DNA of 64,000 nucleotides from Manis javanica (GCF_040802235.1 NC_133170.1:50477501-50541500), one strand, 5' to 3'. Counted from the stretch's first letter, positions 47,577-60,335 are shown. Numbers and translations are program-made. The notes: generated by a model not told the origin, from the sequence alone.

Positions 47577-48039
47577 CTTAAAAAAGTGGAGGAGAGAATA
47601 TTAAGTAACATCTAAAAATATATAAATTGTACAATTTGAAGAGAGAAAAAGTATTAAAAATATAAGTAATGAAAAAGTACTTCATATATTTTATTTTTAA
47701 ATTATTTCATATTTTATTTCAAAGGAATTGAGTCACCTAATTTATCTTTTTGAATTTTCTACTCAGAGAAAACATATAAAGGATATGGCATTTTTAACCT
47801 TTCCTATATAAATACCTTGCACTCTGCATAAAACTATAAAGCAGATTAAGCACTGTATCTTTACAGTAATATAAGATTAATTTTTATAACTTTGTACTAT
47901 CTACATTATGTAAATAGATATACTAACAATTACTTAATCCACTAGCAACCCCATTTTTCAACATTAGATTTCAACTTACAATCATGTTTGTGATAAGGAC
48001 ATACTACTTTAACTTGCTTTTCTTTAACTACTACCAAGG

Positions 48040-49040
48040 TTGAAGATATTTTCAAGTGTTCACTGGCCACTGGCTTTCCTCTTCTGTTCTCACTATCTCT
48101 TATCCTTTGCCTATTTTTTCAACTGCTTTTTATGACTCTGTTCACAAATTTTGAGTAGTTGGGATAGAAACACTTTATCTGCTTTATATGTTGAAATATT
48201 TTCTCCCAGTTCACAATATGATTTTACTATACACATATAAAACATTTAATTATCATGTGGTCAAATATATCTTTCCTTTATAGTTGTGTTTCCCTATTTT
48301 TTTTGAAAAGTTATCTTCAATCACAAATTTATATAAATATTCTTCAAAATTTTTTATTACAATTTAGTTTAATTCTGAATTCATTTATGGTTTCTTTCTG
48401 AATATGGTATCAGGTAGGGGAGCAACCTTATTTAGTTCCCAGTATATAGTTAAATCTTCTAACACTGTATACTAAATTTTCCCACATAAATGAAACATCA
48501 CCTTTAATGAAATAATCCACTTAATTCACATACATATATGAATATAGTATGAATTATTATGGATTACATTATAATTAATATACATAGTACTGTATAATGA
48601 ATATTAATACATTCACATATACATATGTGAATAGTATGGTATTCCAGTAAATTCTCATATAATTTGGTGAATTTCTGGACTCAGTCTATTTTTCTGATCT
48701 CTTTGTCTCTTCCTATGCCAATTTCATATCGAGTTAGCTACACTGACTTGACAGCCATTTCTAAATAGTTATCAGAACAATATGGTATCAGCATCAGAAC
48801 AGTCAAGTCCTTCATCCCCGAACTCAGCCAGGAATTCTTAATTATAATTATCTGTTTTGTTATCTCTGGTATTATTGTATCTTTAGTTTTTCATAAATGT
48901 ATGACTTACATATAGTAAATAGAAAGTATCATGTGTATAGTTTGATGCTTCTGACAAATGTATATATTCAAGTAACCCACACTAAACAAGATACAGAATA
49001 TTTCTACCAGCCATGCTGCCATGACTAGCATTTATTTTTC
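48040..49040 (-). mobile_element. antisense old LINE-1 fragment(s)
   Basis: Complement of L1M ORF2/3' sequence: 'ctcttatcctttgcctattt', 'gaaatattttctcccagttc' and 'ggtatcaggtaggggagcaa', then 'tagtttgatgcttctgacaa' of the 3'UTR. It is diverged and interrupted, inside an SLC4A7 intron. In gene sense it runs in the direction of the gene. Confidence 0.7.
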
Positions 49041-49229
49041 TCAGTAAGTTTTAAAATAATCCAGTTCACACTGACAACAACTCTCTACCCACCCCTCCAC
49101 CACACACACATGCAAATAAGTCTCTAGTAAAATTCATACTTGGAAGTGGCATTTTTATATTAAGTATACATGACAAAGGATATGGTATATCTTTCCATTT
49201 TTCAGGTCTTAATTTTATGTCCTTCAATA

Positions 49230-49636
49230 TTGTTATGGGTTAAATTGTGTCCCCGATGAAAGAGATATTTAAGTCCTAAACCCCAGGACCTCAGAATATG
49301 ACCTTATTTACTGGAGTAGCATATACTCCTCATAAGTATGTTTGGTGTCCTCATAAAACAGTCATGTGAAGACACAGTGGCACACAGGAAGACCATATGA
49401 TGAAGGCTAATAGAGTTATGTAGCTGGAAGTCAAGAAATGCTGAAGATCATCAACAAACCCCCAGAAGATAGGAAGAGGCAAAGAAGGATTCTCCTGCAG
49501 GTTTCAGAAAGAGCACAGCCCTCACCACATCTTGATTTCTGACTTCTAGCCTCCAGAGCTATGAGATAATAAATTGGCTGCTTTAAGTCAATGAGTTTGT
49601 AGTGCTTTGTATGGCAGCCCTAAGAAACTGATACAA
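49230..49636 (+). mobile_element. MaLR (MLT1/MST-type) solo LTR
   Basis: Starts TGTTATGGGTTAAATTGTGT and follows the MaLR order: 'cctcagaatatgaccttatt', 'gtcctcataaaacagtcatg', 'cttgatttctgacttctagc', 'ctccagagctatgagataat', 'tatggcagccctaagaaact' and terminal GATACA. The flanks AATAT and AATAC are a likely 5-bp target duplication with one mismatch. The LTR is about 405 bp and near complete; no internal region is attached. Confidence 0.9.
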
Positions 49637-51059
49637 ATACTATTACAAAGATTTTTTTTTCTTTAAATGGTTCTTTCCTTTTAAATTTGTTAGGTACTTT
49701 ATAGAGTTTGGTCACTATTATGAATATGATATTTTTCCCTGTCCAGATTTAGTATTATGACTAAGATAGAACCTACATACTAATTCTCATGTTTCTTACA
49801 TCCAGCCCTCTAACAGAATCCTTACTTACTCTACTGGGCTTTCAGTCTTTTTTTTTTGAGTCATTTAGGTTAATAGGTACACAATCATATAGTCAACAAA
49901 TGCTATCTCCTCTTTACACCAATTACTATATTATTCTTACATCACAGAACCTTCAATTCATATCAAATAACAGTAGTAAGATTGAGCTCCCCTATACTAA
50001 ACTCATTTATAAATTTTTATTCACAATGACTGAATTTTATAAAGTCTTCTTATCTTTAGTTATGCTGATAATTCTTGATGCTTAAGTATCACTATTAATT
50101 ATGACTTATTACCTACAGAAACACTATACATTTTTTGTCAATATCTTAAGATTTTTACACTTACAGTAACTGAGAAGTCACCAGAGTTCTTTTGTACAAC
50201 ATTATTAGACTTTAGTATTAAGCTCTTGCTCATGCTTCATGAGAAAAAAAATCCAGGAGTTACCAACCTTTCCCTTGGGTCTAGAATAATTCAAGAATTA
50301 TTAGAATTAACTCTCTTAGAATTAACTGTTAATTCATCTGGGGCAGGTACTCCAAGGACATATCTTTAACTATTTTTCCAGTCTCTTCTATACAACTGAG
50401 TTATAGGTATCCATAGGTTTTATACTTCTCTTTGGGTCAGTTCTGGAAATATATGTATATAGTATGATAATAATCCATTTCCTCTAGAGTAAAACACAGG
50501 CCCTGGGGTTAAATCTGCTCCATCACTTATTTTGTATGGTCTATGAGCTAAGAATAGTTTTCACAGATGAACGTTTGGAATTGATTTGATGATAGAGAAC
50601 ATTAACTTTAAATGACCATTAAGTGAAATATTATCCCAATTGAAAAATAATTGTGTTATCAATAATCTTTCATTAAAAAAAAAACTATGTAATTGCTTTT
50701 TGAAATTCATCAATAAGAAATTTTAGAAATTTCTCTCTTGTTGTGTGTTTATATTTCTGTGGCCTACAAAGCCAAAAATACTTACTATCTGACCATTTAT
50801 AGAAAACAGTGTGTCAACCTCTGCTTTAGATATTCAAATTTATTGCTATAGATTCATGTAACCTTTTCTTACAACCCCATGAATCCCTTCCATAGCTGTG
50901 GTTATAGAATCTTCTCTCTTATTCATGTATATTTTGCTCTGTCATCTTCTTTTACTCAGGCTTGGGAGGGGAGTCCACACATTACAGATCTTTACAAATG
51001 AAAAATTTGGTTACATTTATTTTGTCTTCTTGAATAATAAAGGAAATGAAGTGTGTACA

Positions 51060-51535
51060 TTTTCTCAAGATTATAATTTTAGCTGTATCCCATAGACTTT
51101 GTTAAAAGGTTCTCCATTTCAATACTTCTACAATGGGTTTTTTAACCTAGTTTTCTACCCAGGGATTATTTCAGCATTTAATTAAATACTTAAGATATGC
51201 TTAGTAACCTTTTACGATTCGTTTGTAATTTAATTTATTTGTGATCAGAGAATATTACCTGTATCATTTTTACAGCTTTTAAAATTTTTTAAGATTTTAC
51301 TTTGAGGCCATATACATTACCAATTTTTGCAGGATACTTCTAAAATACCCTCTACTTGGAAAATGCAATATTCTGTGATAATTAAATGAATTATATTGAC
51401 TGTCTTATTAATATCATCTATAATCTTTATTACTTTTTAACTTCTAGGTCAGATAATTTCTGAAAAAGATTTATTGAAATAACCTACTAAAGAATCATAT
51501 AGTTCTAGTTGCTTTGCTTTTTATATTTGGCTATC
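51060..51535 (-). mobile_element. antisense old LINE-1 ORF2 fragment
   Basis: 'cccatagactttgttaaaag', 'ttatttgtgatcagagaata' and 'cttctaggtcagataatttc' are complements of L1 ORF2. It ends about 290 bp from an SLC4A7 exon. Confidence 0.65.
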
Positions 51536-51826
51536 ACATTTTTTCTATAAACAACCTAACTCTGAAGTTGTTTAAAAGTGCAAAACAGTGTTCTACAGCC
51601 TAAGGACTAAAAAAACAAAACAGACATTTAGAAAATGAAAAACAAATTCAATTTTAGAAATGAGTGGTTTAATAGCTAGCAAGGGCTAATTCACATTTCA
51701 AAACACCTAAGGTGCTTAAAATGGGTTACTGTTTTTCTCAAAGTCAATGATAAATATTAATAAAATAATTACTTTAAAAACACACAAAAGTGTTATTAGT
51801 GATGAAGTCTGAAAAAAAAAACTTAC

Positions 51827-52000
51827 CATCATGGGAAAAACCACTGCAGCAGCAGAAGCTTTTATCACCCACAAAAGAACCAGACAAGTGAGCTGGACGA
51901 CAGTGAATATGTGGACCTTCCAGAGAGGTACGTACCGGAGGTATATCAGATCGGGCTGATGCTTAGCAGGCATTCCAAATAGTTTTATACGGTCAAAAAA
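51827..52000 (-). CDS. SLC4A7: SLC4A7 coding exon (174 bp, transmembrane)
   Basis: Acceptor TTTGATGGTAG/T and donor ATGATG/GTAAGT bound 58 codons on the minus strand in phase 0. The product reads FFDRIKLFGMPAKHQPDLIY, LRYVPLWKVHIFTVVQLTCL and VLLWVIKASAAAVVFPMM. The AKHQPDxIYLRxVPLxxVH block is a hallmark of the SLC4 bicarbonate transporters, and the following hydrophobic stretch is a late transmembrane helix of the transport domain. YVPLWKVHIFTVVQLTC places it in the NBCn1/NDCBE/NCBE group; with the tail exons it is SLC4A7. Confidence 0.97.
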
Positions 52001-52388
52001 CTACCATCAAATGGAGAACAACAAAAGAAAAAGTTTTTAACAAAAATATCATTTCTGCTACTAAGGAAAAGGGATTATATTCAACTTCAGGGCTTGGGGA
52101 TTTAAACTGAACTTCCTTGATATGTTCTGATAGTACAGGAGAATGTTTCAGTATAGATAATCTGGGTTCAAAGATGAAAAAAAAATCAAGGCAATCGTTT
52201 GAACTAATGAAATTAATCAGAAAACTCATGTCAAGATGTAATTTGGATGGGTTAAAATAGATAAATTTTCCTGCTGTAATCAAATGTATGAGCTATTTAA
52301 TCTTTGAACTTGTTTTCTAATATGTACATAAAATAAGAGTACAATCTTCTAAGGTTCTTTCCAAGTCTAACAATACCAAGTCTGTGAA

Positions 52389-52436
52389 AATAACCTGAGG
52401 TAAATAATTACCAATAACCTGAGGTAAATAATTACC
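52389..52436. repeat. perfect 24-bp tandem duplication
   Basis: Positions 52389-52412 and 52413-52436 are identical, with four further matching bases after them. It looks like a recent slippage or end-joining duplication in the SLC4A7 intron. Confidence 0.95.
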
Positions 52437-52789
52437 AATATTTCACTCACTGAAAAAGAAACCATTAACAAATTCCTTGGCCTTTTTGAGCTTTGATTTC
52501 CTCATTTATAAACTGGAAATGAGATCAGCCCTACCTACTTTGTTAAAACATATATATATATATCTCAAGTGAGTTAATGACATCCAGGACTGTGCTGAAA
52601 AATAAAGATGCTGCCTCTGAGAAGCATTGCCAGCCAATAGCTGGCAACTTCGGACAACATGCTTTCCACGATAGGAGGTGGTCATATGGTGCTGTGTTCT
52701 GAGCTAAATGTTTTACATGAAGGGATTCAGACAAATCTTCACAAATCTTATCAGGTTATTTTCCAGGAAGCACTATAAATATGACAAAA

Positions 52790-53010
52790 CAGAATACAGT
52801 GAAATCACTGGGTTCTAGTCTTGGCTCCACTGCTTATTTAAGAGTCTTCTAAAGTCCCTCCATTTCTGTTTCCTTACTTAAAAGATCAATATTTCTTCCT
52901 TTCCTGCTTCCCAGTGCTGTCCTGAGGAGCACAGAAATCAATCATGTACTAGGCCTTATCAACTATACTGCACCATACAATGGCAGGTAATTACCATTTT
53001 CATAGATAAC
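52790..53010 (+). repeat. MIR, sense
   Basis: 'tctagtcttggctccactgc', 'tccatttctgtttccttact' and the later 'aattaccattttcatagat' follow MIR order. Confidence 0.65.
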
Positions 53011-53378
53011 TAATAATGACCTTTACTTTTTAAGCACTGAAATTGCTGTTCTACATGTCAGAAACAACACTTTTTTCCCACTCCAATTCTTTTGCTCCTC
53101 ATTCTTACTACACAAGTCATTACCAATAGCTACAGGGCTTTTCACTGGCTTCAGTTAAAAACAGATAACAAAAATCAGTTCATGACCTCATTCTGAGGGA
53201 AGAGGGTGTTGCAGGATGCAATATCACTTGGAAAATGTAGATTTGAAGTCATTAGTTAACCTGCTCCCAAAATACCAGATTTGAGAATTAATCACTACCA
53301 TCATAAAAACAAACTTTGTAAATTTAAAATATTTTAGGTTTGACTACAAAATTATTAAATATTTAAATTAAGACTTGC

Positions 53379-53447
53379 CTGGATTCCTTTTAATGAGGAA
53401 GCTCCCATATAAAGGAAAACACCATATAAAACAGGCATTGGAATAAA
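53379..53447 (-). CDS. SLC4A7: SLC4A7 coding exon (69 bp), GC splice donor
   Basis: Acceptor TTTTTACTTACAG/T opens the exon on the minus strand. It encodes [20 protein letters not shown] then GIQ, 23 codons in phase 0, the helix and loop that precede FFDRIKLF in SLC4 transporters. The donor reads CAG/GCAAGT: a GC donor with otherwise perfect consensus. No GT alternative in frame is found at the exon end, so the downstream intron is of the rare GC-AG class. This is the most 5' SLC4A7 exon in the window; the next upstream exon must lie beyond 64000, past the L1/ERV insertion. Confidence 0.96.
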
Positions 53448-53654
53448 CTGTAAGTAAAAATGGCAATTAGAATCCAGCCTACTAAAACACTTTCACAGTA
53501 ATAAGTTCATAAAAACACAGTCAGTGATTACCAATGGAGACAGAATTAAATAATCTTTCAGTGATGAGACCTAACTTTTTAAGAAAAATGCTAGTACTCA
53601 ATAACCTTCTTGAAAAACAATTTATCTTCCACATGTTCCTTCCTAAAAAGGGAG

Positions 53655-53850
53655 TATGCCCAGTGGTTAAATGCATGAACTCAAGATGACCTGGTTTAAA
53701 ACCCCAGTTAATGTCTTTAATCTTAAACTATCTGTGCCATAGTTTTTAAATCAGAATGTCATGAAAGGATTCAAATACATAAAATACTCACAAAAACACA
53801 TGGTACATAACAGTGACGCAAAAAGAGTTAGTCATTATTACCATTACAAC
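53655..53850 (+). repeat. MIR, sense
   Basis: 'cccagtggttaaatgcatga', 'tgacctggtttaaaacccc' and 'taatcttaaactatctgtgc' follow MIR order. Confidence 0.75.
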
Positions 53851-54429
53851 CCCTACAGTGACTATTATATCATACCATTTACTAAATAGAGTCAAGGGAA
53901 CTCCATCCCCCAAAGAAAGCCCTTATTACTGGGGCAACTGGAAGGACCTCAAACTGCCTTCCTTCACCATACCTCATCCTACAGGAAGGCCCCATCCCCT
54001 TACTCAAAAACTTTCATCCAAGTGACTTTTAAGGAAAAATCCCCTAATGATAAAAGGAAAGCCACATTTGCTCTTTACTAAAAAAAAAAAAAAACCTAGT
54101 GGGTCCTTCCTAAGAATCCTGAGAAAAAGAAATACTTCAGGAATAGAAGAAAACATGTTAAAAATCTAATCAATATCCTCAGAGAAATTCAAGAAAATCT
54201 TTTCTCCAAAAAGCAACTTCAGAATGCTGGGAAAAAATCAATAATCAGAATGAGAAAAGCTTCCAAAAATTAAAAATATAATCCTCAAAATAATCTGTCT
54301 ATGAAAAATATTCAACTATCAATCAAAGTGAGAGTAATTTTGAAAAATTTCTTAATTTAAGAAATTCTTAAACCACCCATGGTACCATATATGAAAAAGG
54401 AATTACTCGAGGAATCCCTCTAGCAATAC

Positions 54430-54447
54430 AAAAAAGAAATGTAAGAG
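54430..54447. repeat. left target-site duplication of the L1/ERV composite
   Basis: AAAAAAGAAATGTAAGA ends next to the L1-B 5' end. It matches AAAAAAGATATGCAAGA, which follows the ERV part (62471-62487), at 15 of 17 positions. No equally good copy is found at the L1-ERV junction. The A-rich composition lowers its weight. Confidence 0.6.
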
Positions 54448-55212
54448 GTGGAGCCAAGATGTCGGCATGAATAGAGCAGTGGAAATCTCCTCCCAAAACC
54501 ACATATATTTATGAAAATGTAACAAAGACAACTCTTCCTAGAATAGAGACCAGAGGACACAGGACAACATCCAGACCACATCCACACCTGTGAGAACCCA
54601 GTGCCTCACGAAGGGGTTAAGATACAAGCCCCAGCCCCGTGGGACCCAAGCGCCCCTCCCCCCAGCTCCCAGCAGGAGGAGAGGAGTCAGAGCGGGAGGA
54701 AGAAGGAGCCCAGGACTGCTAAACACCCAGCCCCAGCCATTCGGACCAGAGCACAGACACAGTGCATGGGTGGGGTCCTGGATACTAGGGAAACAGGACA
54801 GCAAGACCTGTGAGCGGGTCGCTGAGGCAGGTGCCCGAGGACAAAGAAAAGCGAGCGGCTTTTTTTTAATTAATTAATTATTATTGCTTTTTTTTTTTTT
54901 TTTAAGCGAGTGCTTTTTGGAAGTCGTAAAGGGACAGGGACCCAAAAGTGGACAGAAGCATCCTGGAACACTTAGTCCAGCAGCAGGGAATCTGGGAAAA
55001 TCTGGGCAATCTAACGCCCTGGGCAGCAGGGAGCATGGAGGCCCCTCACGGAGATAAATAGCCTCCCAGTCACTCCCCCCCTTCCAACGCGGCTCCACCA
55101 TATCAGAGCGAGAGCCTGAGGCAAGCCACACCCAGAGCAAGAGCGGAGATAAACTCCATAGCAGCAAGGCAGGAATCAGAAGCCCTGTCTGCACGCAGCT
55201 GCCCAACACAAG

Positions 55213-55227
55213 CCACTAGAGGTCGCT
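55213..55227 (+). promoter_or_regulatory. CTCF-like motif in L1-B 5'UTR
   Basis: CCACTAGAGGTCGCT matches the CTCF core consensus CCASYAGRKGGCRS except for T in place of the second G. It lies 87 bp before the ORF1 start codon. Confidence 0.45.
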
Positions 55228-55313
55228 GTTCTCCCAGGAGAGGAAGGCCACAAATCAACAAGAAGTTCTTTCAGCCGTCACTCATGCCATCTCTGCAAAC
55301 TATCTCTATCACC

Positions 55314-56254
55314 ATGAAAAGGCAAAACTACAGGCAGACAAAGATCACAGAGACAACACCTGAGAAGGAGGCAGACCTAACCAGTCTTTGAATTCTGAAA
55401 AAGAATTCAAAACAAAAATCATGAACATGCTGACGGAGATGCAGAGAAAAATGAAAGAGCAATGGGATGAGATACAGAGAAAAATGCAAGAGCAATGGGA
55501 TGAAGTCCGGAGGGAGATCACAGATGTCAGGAAGGAGATCACAGAAGTGAAACAAACCCTGGAAGGATTTATAAACAGAATGGATAAGATGCAAGAGGCC
55601 ATTGATGGAATAGAAACCAGAGAACAGGAACGCATAGAAGCTGACATAGAGAGAGATAAAAGGATCTCCAGGAATGAAACAATATTAAGAGAACTGTGTG
55701 ACCAATCCAAAAGGAACAATATTCGTATTATAGGGATACCAGAAGAAGAAGAAAGAGGAAAAGGGATAGAAAGTCTCTTTGAAGAAATAATTGCTGAAAA
55801 CTTCCCGAAGCTGGGGGAGGAAATAATCGAACAGACCACAGAAATACACAGAACCCCCAACAGAAAGGACACAAGGAGGACAACACCAAGACACATAATA
55901 ATTAAAATGGCAAAGATCAAGGACAAGGAAAGAGTTTTAAAGGCAGCTAGAGAGAAAAAGGTCACCTATAAAGGAAAACTCATCAGGCTACCATCAGACT
56001 TCTTGACAGAAACCTTACAGGCCAGAAGAGAATGGCATGATATATTTAATGCAAAGAAACAGAAGGACCTTGAACCAAGGATATTGTATCCAGCACGACT
56101 ATCATTTAAATATGATGGTGGGATTAAACAATTCCCAGAGAATCAAAAGGTGAGGGAATTTGCCTCCCACAAACCACGTCTACAGGGTGTTTTAGAGGGA
56201 CTGTTCCAGACAGGAGCACTCCTAAAACTAAACAGATGTCACCAGAGAAAATAA
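55314..56254 (+). pseudogene. L1-B ORF1p, frameshifted near its N-terminus
   Basis: The natural ATG at 55314 opens only 25 codons before TGA at 55389. The rest of ORF1 (about 288 codons, ending TAA at 56252-56254) lies in another frame without an early ATG; the first in-frame ATG is at 55421. Visible parts are a coiled coil (residues about 10-100) with two 11-residue direct repeats (55439-55471 and 55472-55504) and heptad-like EITDV/EITEV repeats, the RRM with NNIRIIGIP, and the C-terminal domain with RRTTPRHIIIKMAKIKDKE. One N-terminal indel therefore inactivates it; the remainder is intact. Confidence 0.9.
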
Positions 56255-56520
56255 AATCACAGCAGAGAAAGCAGACCAACCAAATACTAACTAAAGGCAA
56301 AAAAATAAAATCAACTACCCACTACAAGCAGTTAAAGGAAACACGAAAGAGCACAGAATAAAACAACCAACATATAAAGAATGGAGGAGGAGAAATAAGA
56401 GGGGAGAGAAGAAAAGAATCCCCAGTGTATATAACAGCTCAATAAGCAAGCTAAAGTAGGCAGTAAGATACTAAAGAGGCTAACCTAGAACCTTAGGTAT
56501 CCACAAATCTAAAGCCTGCA

Positions 56521-59500
56521 ATGGTAATAAGCACATATCTTTCAAAAGTCACCCTAAATGTAAATGGACTGAATTCACCAATCAAAACACACAGAGTAAT
56601 AGAATGGATAAAAAAGCAAGACCCATCTATACGCTGCTTACAGGAAACTCACCTCAAACCCAAAGACATGCACAGACTAAAGTCAAGGCATGGAAAAACA
56701 TATTTCAGGCAAACAACAGAGAGAAGAAAGCAGGGTTTGCAGTACTAATATCAGACAAAATAGACTTCAAAACAAAGAAAGTAACAAGAGATAAAAAAGG
56801 ACATTACATAATGATAAAGGGCTCAGTCCAACGAGAGGATATAACCATTCTAAATATATATGCACCCAACACAGGAGCACCAGCATTTGTGAAACAAATA
56901 CTAACAGAACTAAAGGGGAATATAGACTACAATGCATTCATTTTAGGAGACGTCAATACACCACTCAACCCAAAGGATAGATCCACTGGGCAGAAAATAA
57001 GTAAGGACACAGAGGCACTGAACAACACACTAGAACAGATGGACCTAATAGACATCTATAGAACTCTACATCCAAAAGCAACAGGATATACATTCTTCTC
57101 AAGTGCACATGGAACATTCTCCAGAATAGACCACATACTAGCTCACAGAAAGAGCCTCAGAAAATTCCAAAATATTGAAATTCTACCAAACAACTTTTCA
57201 GACCACAAAGGTATAAAAGTAGAAATAAATTCTACAAAGAAAACAAAAAGGCTCACAAACACATGGAGGCTTAACAACATGCTCCTAAATAATCAATGGA
57301 TCAATGACCAAATTAAAATGGAGATCCAGCAATATATGGTAACAAATGACAATAACAACACAAAGCCCCACATTCTGTGGGACGCAGCAAAAGCAGTCTT
57401 AAGAGGAAAGTATATAGCGATCCAGGCACACTTGAAGAAGAACAATCCCAAATGAATAGTCTAACATGACAATTATCGAAATTGAAAAAAGAAGAACAAA
57501 TGAGGCCTAAAGACAGCAGAAGGAGGGACATAATAAAGATCAGAGAAGAAATAAACAAAATTGAGAAGAATAAAACAAAGCAAAAATCAATGAATCCAAG
57601 AGCTGGTTCTTCGAGAAAATAAACAAAATAGATAAATCTCTAGCCAAACTTATTAAGAGAAAAAGAGAATCAACACAAATCACCAGAATCAGAAATGAGA
57701 AAGGAAAAATCATGACAGACTCCACAGAAATACAAAGAATTATTAAAGACTACTATGAAAACCTATATGCCAACAAGCTAGAAAACCTAGAAGAAATGGA
57801 CAACTTCTTAGAAAAAATAACCTTCCAAGACAGACCACGGAAGAAACACAAAAGTTAAGCAAACCAATTACGAGCAAGGAAATTGAAACGGTAATAAAAA
57901 ACTACCCAAGAACAAAACTCCCGGGCCGGATGGATTTACCTCAGAATTTGATCAGACACACAGAGAAGACATAATACCCACTCTCCTTAAAGTGTTCCAA
58001 AAAATAGAAGAGGAGGGAATACTCCCAAACTCATTCTATAAAGCCAACATCACCCAATATCAAAACCAGGCAAAGACCCCACCAAAAAAGAAAATTACAG
58101 ACCAATATTCCTGATGAACATAGATGCAAAAATACTCAATAAAATATTAGCAAAACGAACTCAAAAATATATCAAAAGGATCATACAACATGACCAAGTG
58201 GGATTCATCCCAGGGATGCAAGGATGGTACAACATTCGAAAATCCATCAACATCACCCACCACATCAACAAAAAGAAAGACAAAAACCACATGATCATCT
58301 CCACAGATGCTGAAAAAGCATTTGACAAAATTCAACATCCATTCATGATAAAAACTCTCAGCAAAATGGGTATAGAGGGCAATTACCTCAACATAATAAA
58401 GGCTATATATGATAAACCCACAGCCAACATCATAGTGAACAGCGAGAAGCTGAAAGCTTTTCCTCTGAGATCGGGAAGAAGACAGGGATGCCCACTCTCC
58501 CCAGTGTTATTTAACATAGTACTGGAGGTCCTAGCCACAGCAATCAGGCAAAACAAAGAAATACAAGGAATCCAGATTGGTAAAGAAGAAGTTAACTGTC
58601 AGTATTTGCAGATGACATGATATTGTACATAAAAAACCCTAAAGACTCCACCCCAAAACTACTAGAACTGATATCGGAATACAGCAAAGTTGCAGGATAC
58701 AAAATTAACACATAGAAATCTGTGGCTTTCCTAAACACTAAAAATGAGCCAATAGAAAGAGAAATCAGGAAAACAATTCCATTCACAATTGCATCAAAAA
58801 GAATAAAATACCTAGGAATAAACTTAACCAAAGAAGTGAAAGACCTATACCCTGAAAACTATAAGACACTCTTAAGAGAAATTAAAGAGGACACTAACAA
58901 GTGGAAACTCATCCCGTTTCCTTTGCTAGGAAGAATTAATATCATCAAAATGGCCATCCTGCCCAAAACAATATACAGATTTGATTCAATCCCTATCAAA
59001 TTACCAGCAACATTCTTCAACAAACTAGAACAAATAGTTCAAAAATTGATATGGAAACACCAAAGACCCCGAATAGCCAAAGCAATCCTGAAAAAGAAGA
59101 ATAAAGTAGGGGGGATCTCACTCCCCAACTTCAAGCTCTACTATAAAGCCATAGTAATCAAGACAATTTGGTACTGGCACAAGAACAGAGCCACAGACCA
59201 GTGGAAGAGATTAGAGACTCCAGACATTAACCCAAACATATATGGTCAATTAATATTTGATAAAGGAGCCATGGACATACAATGGCAAAATGACAGTCTC
59301 TTCAACAGATGGTGCTGGCAAAACTGGACAGCTTCATGTAGGAGAATGAAACTGGACCATTGTCTAACCCCATATACAAAAGTAAACTCAAAATGGATCA
59401 AAGACCTGAATGTAACTCATGAAACCATTAAACTCTTGGAAAAAAACATAGGCAAAAATCTCTTGGACATAAACATGAGTGACCTCTTCTTGAACATATC

Positions 59501-60335
59501 TCCCCGGGCAAGGAAAACAATAGATAAAATGAACAAGTGGGACTATATTAAGCCAAAAAGCTTCTGTACAGCAAAAGACACCATCAATAGAACAAAAAGG
59601 TACCCTACAGTATGGGAGAATATATTTGTAAATGACAGATCCGATAAAGGCTTGATGTTCAAAATATATAAAGAGCTCACTCACCTCAACAAACAAAAAA
59701 CAAATAGTCCAATTAAAAAATGGGCAGAGGATTGAACAGACAGTTCTCCAAAAAAGAAATACAGATGGCCAACAGACACATGAAAAGATGCTCAACATCG
59801 CTAATTATCAGAGAAATGCAAACTAAAACCACAATGAGGTATCACCTCACACCAGTAAGGATGGCTACCATCCAAAAGACAAACAACAACAAATGATGGC
59901 GAGGCTGTGGAGAAAGGGGAACCCTCCTACACTGCTGGTGGGAATGTAAATTAGTTCAACCATTGTGGAAAGCAGTAATGGAGGTTCCTCAAAATGCTCA
60001 AAATAGACTTACCATTTGACCCAGGAATTCTACTCCTAGGAATTTACCCTAAGAACGCAGCAATCAAGTTTGAAAAAGACAGATGCACCCCTATGTTTAT
60101 TGCAGCACTATTTACAATAGCCAAGAATTGGAAGCAATGTAAGTGTCCATCAGTAGATGAATGGATAAAGAAGATGTGGTACATATACACAATGGAATAT
60201 TATTCAGCCATAAGAAGAAAACAAATCCTACCATTTGCACCAACATGGATGGAGCTAAAGGGTATTATGCTCAGTGAAATAAGCCAGGCAGAGAAAGACA
60301 AGTACCAAATGATTTCACTCATCTGTGGAGTATAA
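56521..60335 (+). pseudogene. L1-B ORF2p, multiply broken
   Basis: Endonuclease plus reverse transcriptase of LINE-1. The ATG at 56521 opens 75 codons, then a frameshift near 56680. The endonuclease continues to 57455 with HGTFSRIDHILAH and SDHKG motifs. Further breaks lie at about 57456, 57840-57960, 58620, 58713 (stop) and 59733 (stop). The RT region 58114-58620 has the [16 protein letters not shown] and [14 protein letters not shown] motifs. The catalytic FADD block follows at about 58605-58617 but is out of frame because of a one-base loss just upstream. The thumb and C-terminal region are open at 58722-59735 and the Cys-rich end at 59994-60335. It cannot act as encoded. Confidence 0.93.

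Noticed and set aside
56521..60335. L1-B as a possibly active element
   Set aside because: ORF1 has an N-terminal frameshift and ORF2 has at least six breaks, including one next to the catalytic RT motif.
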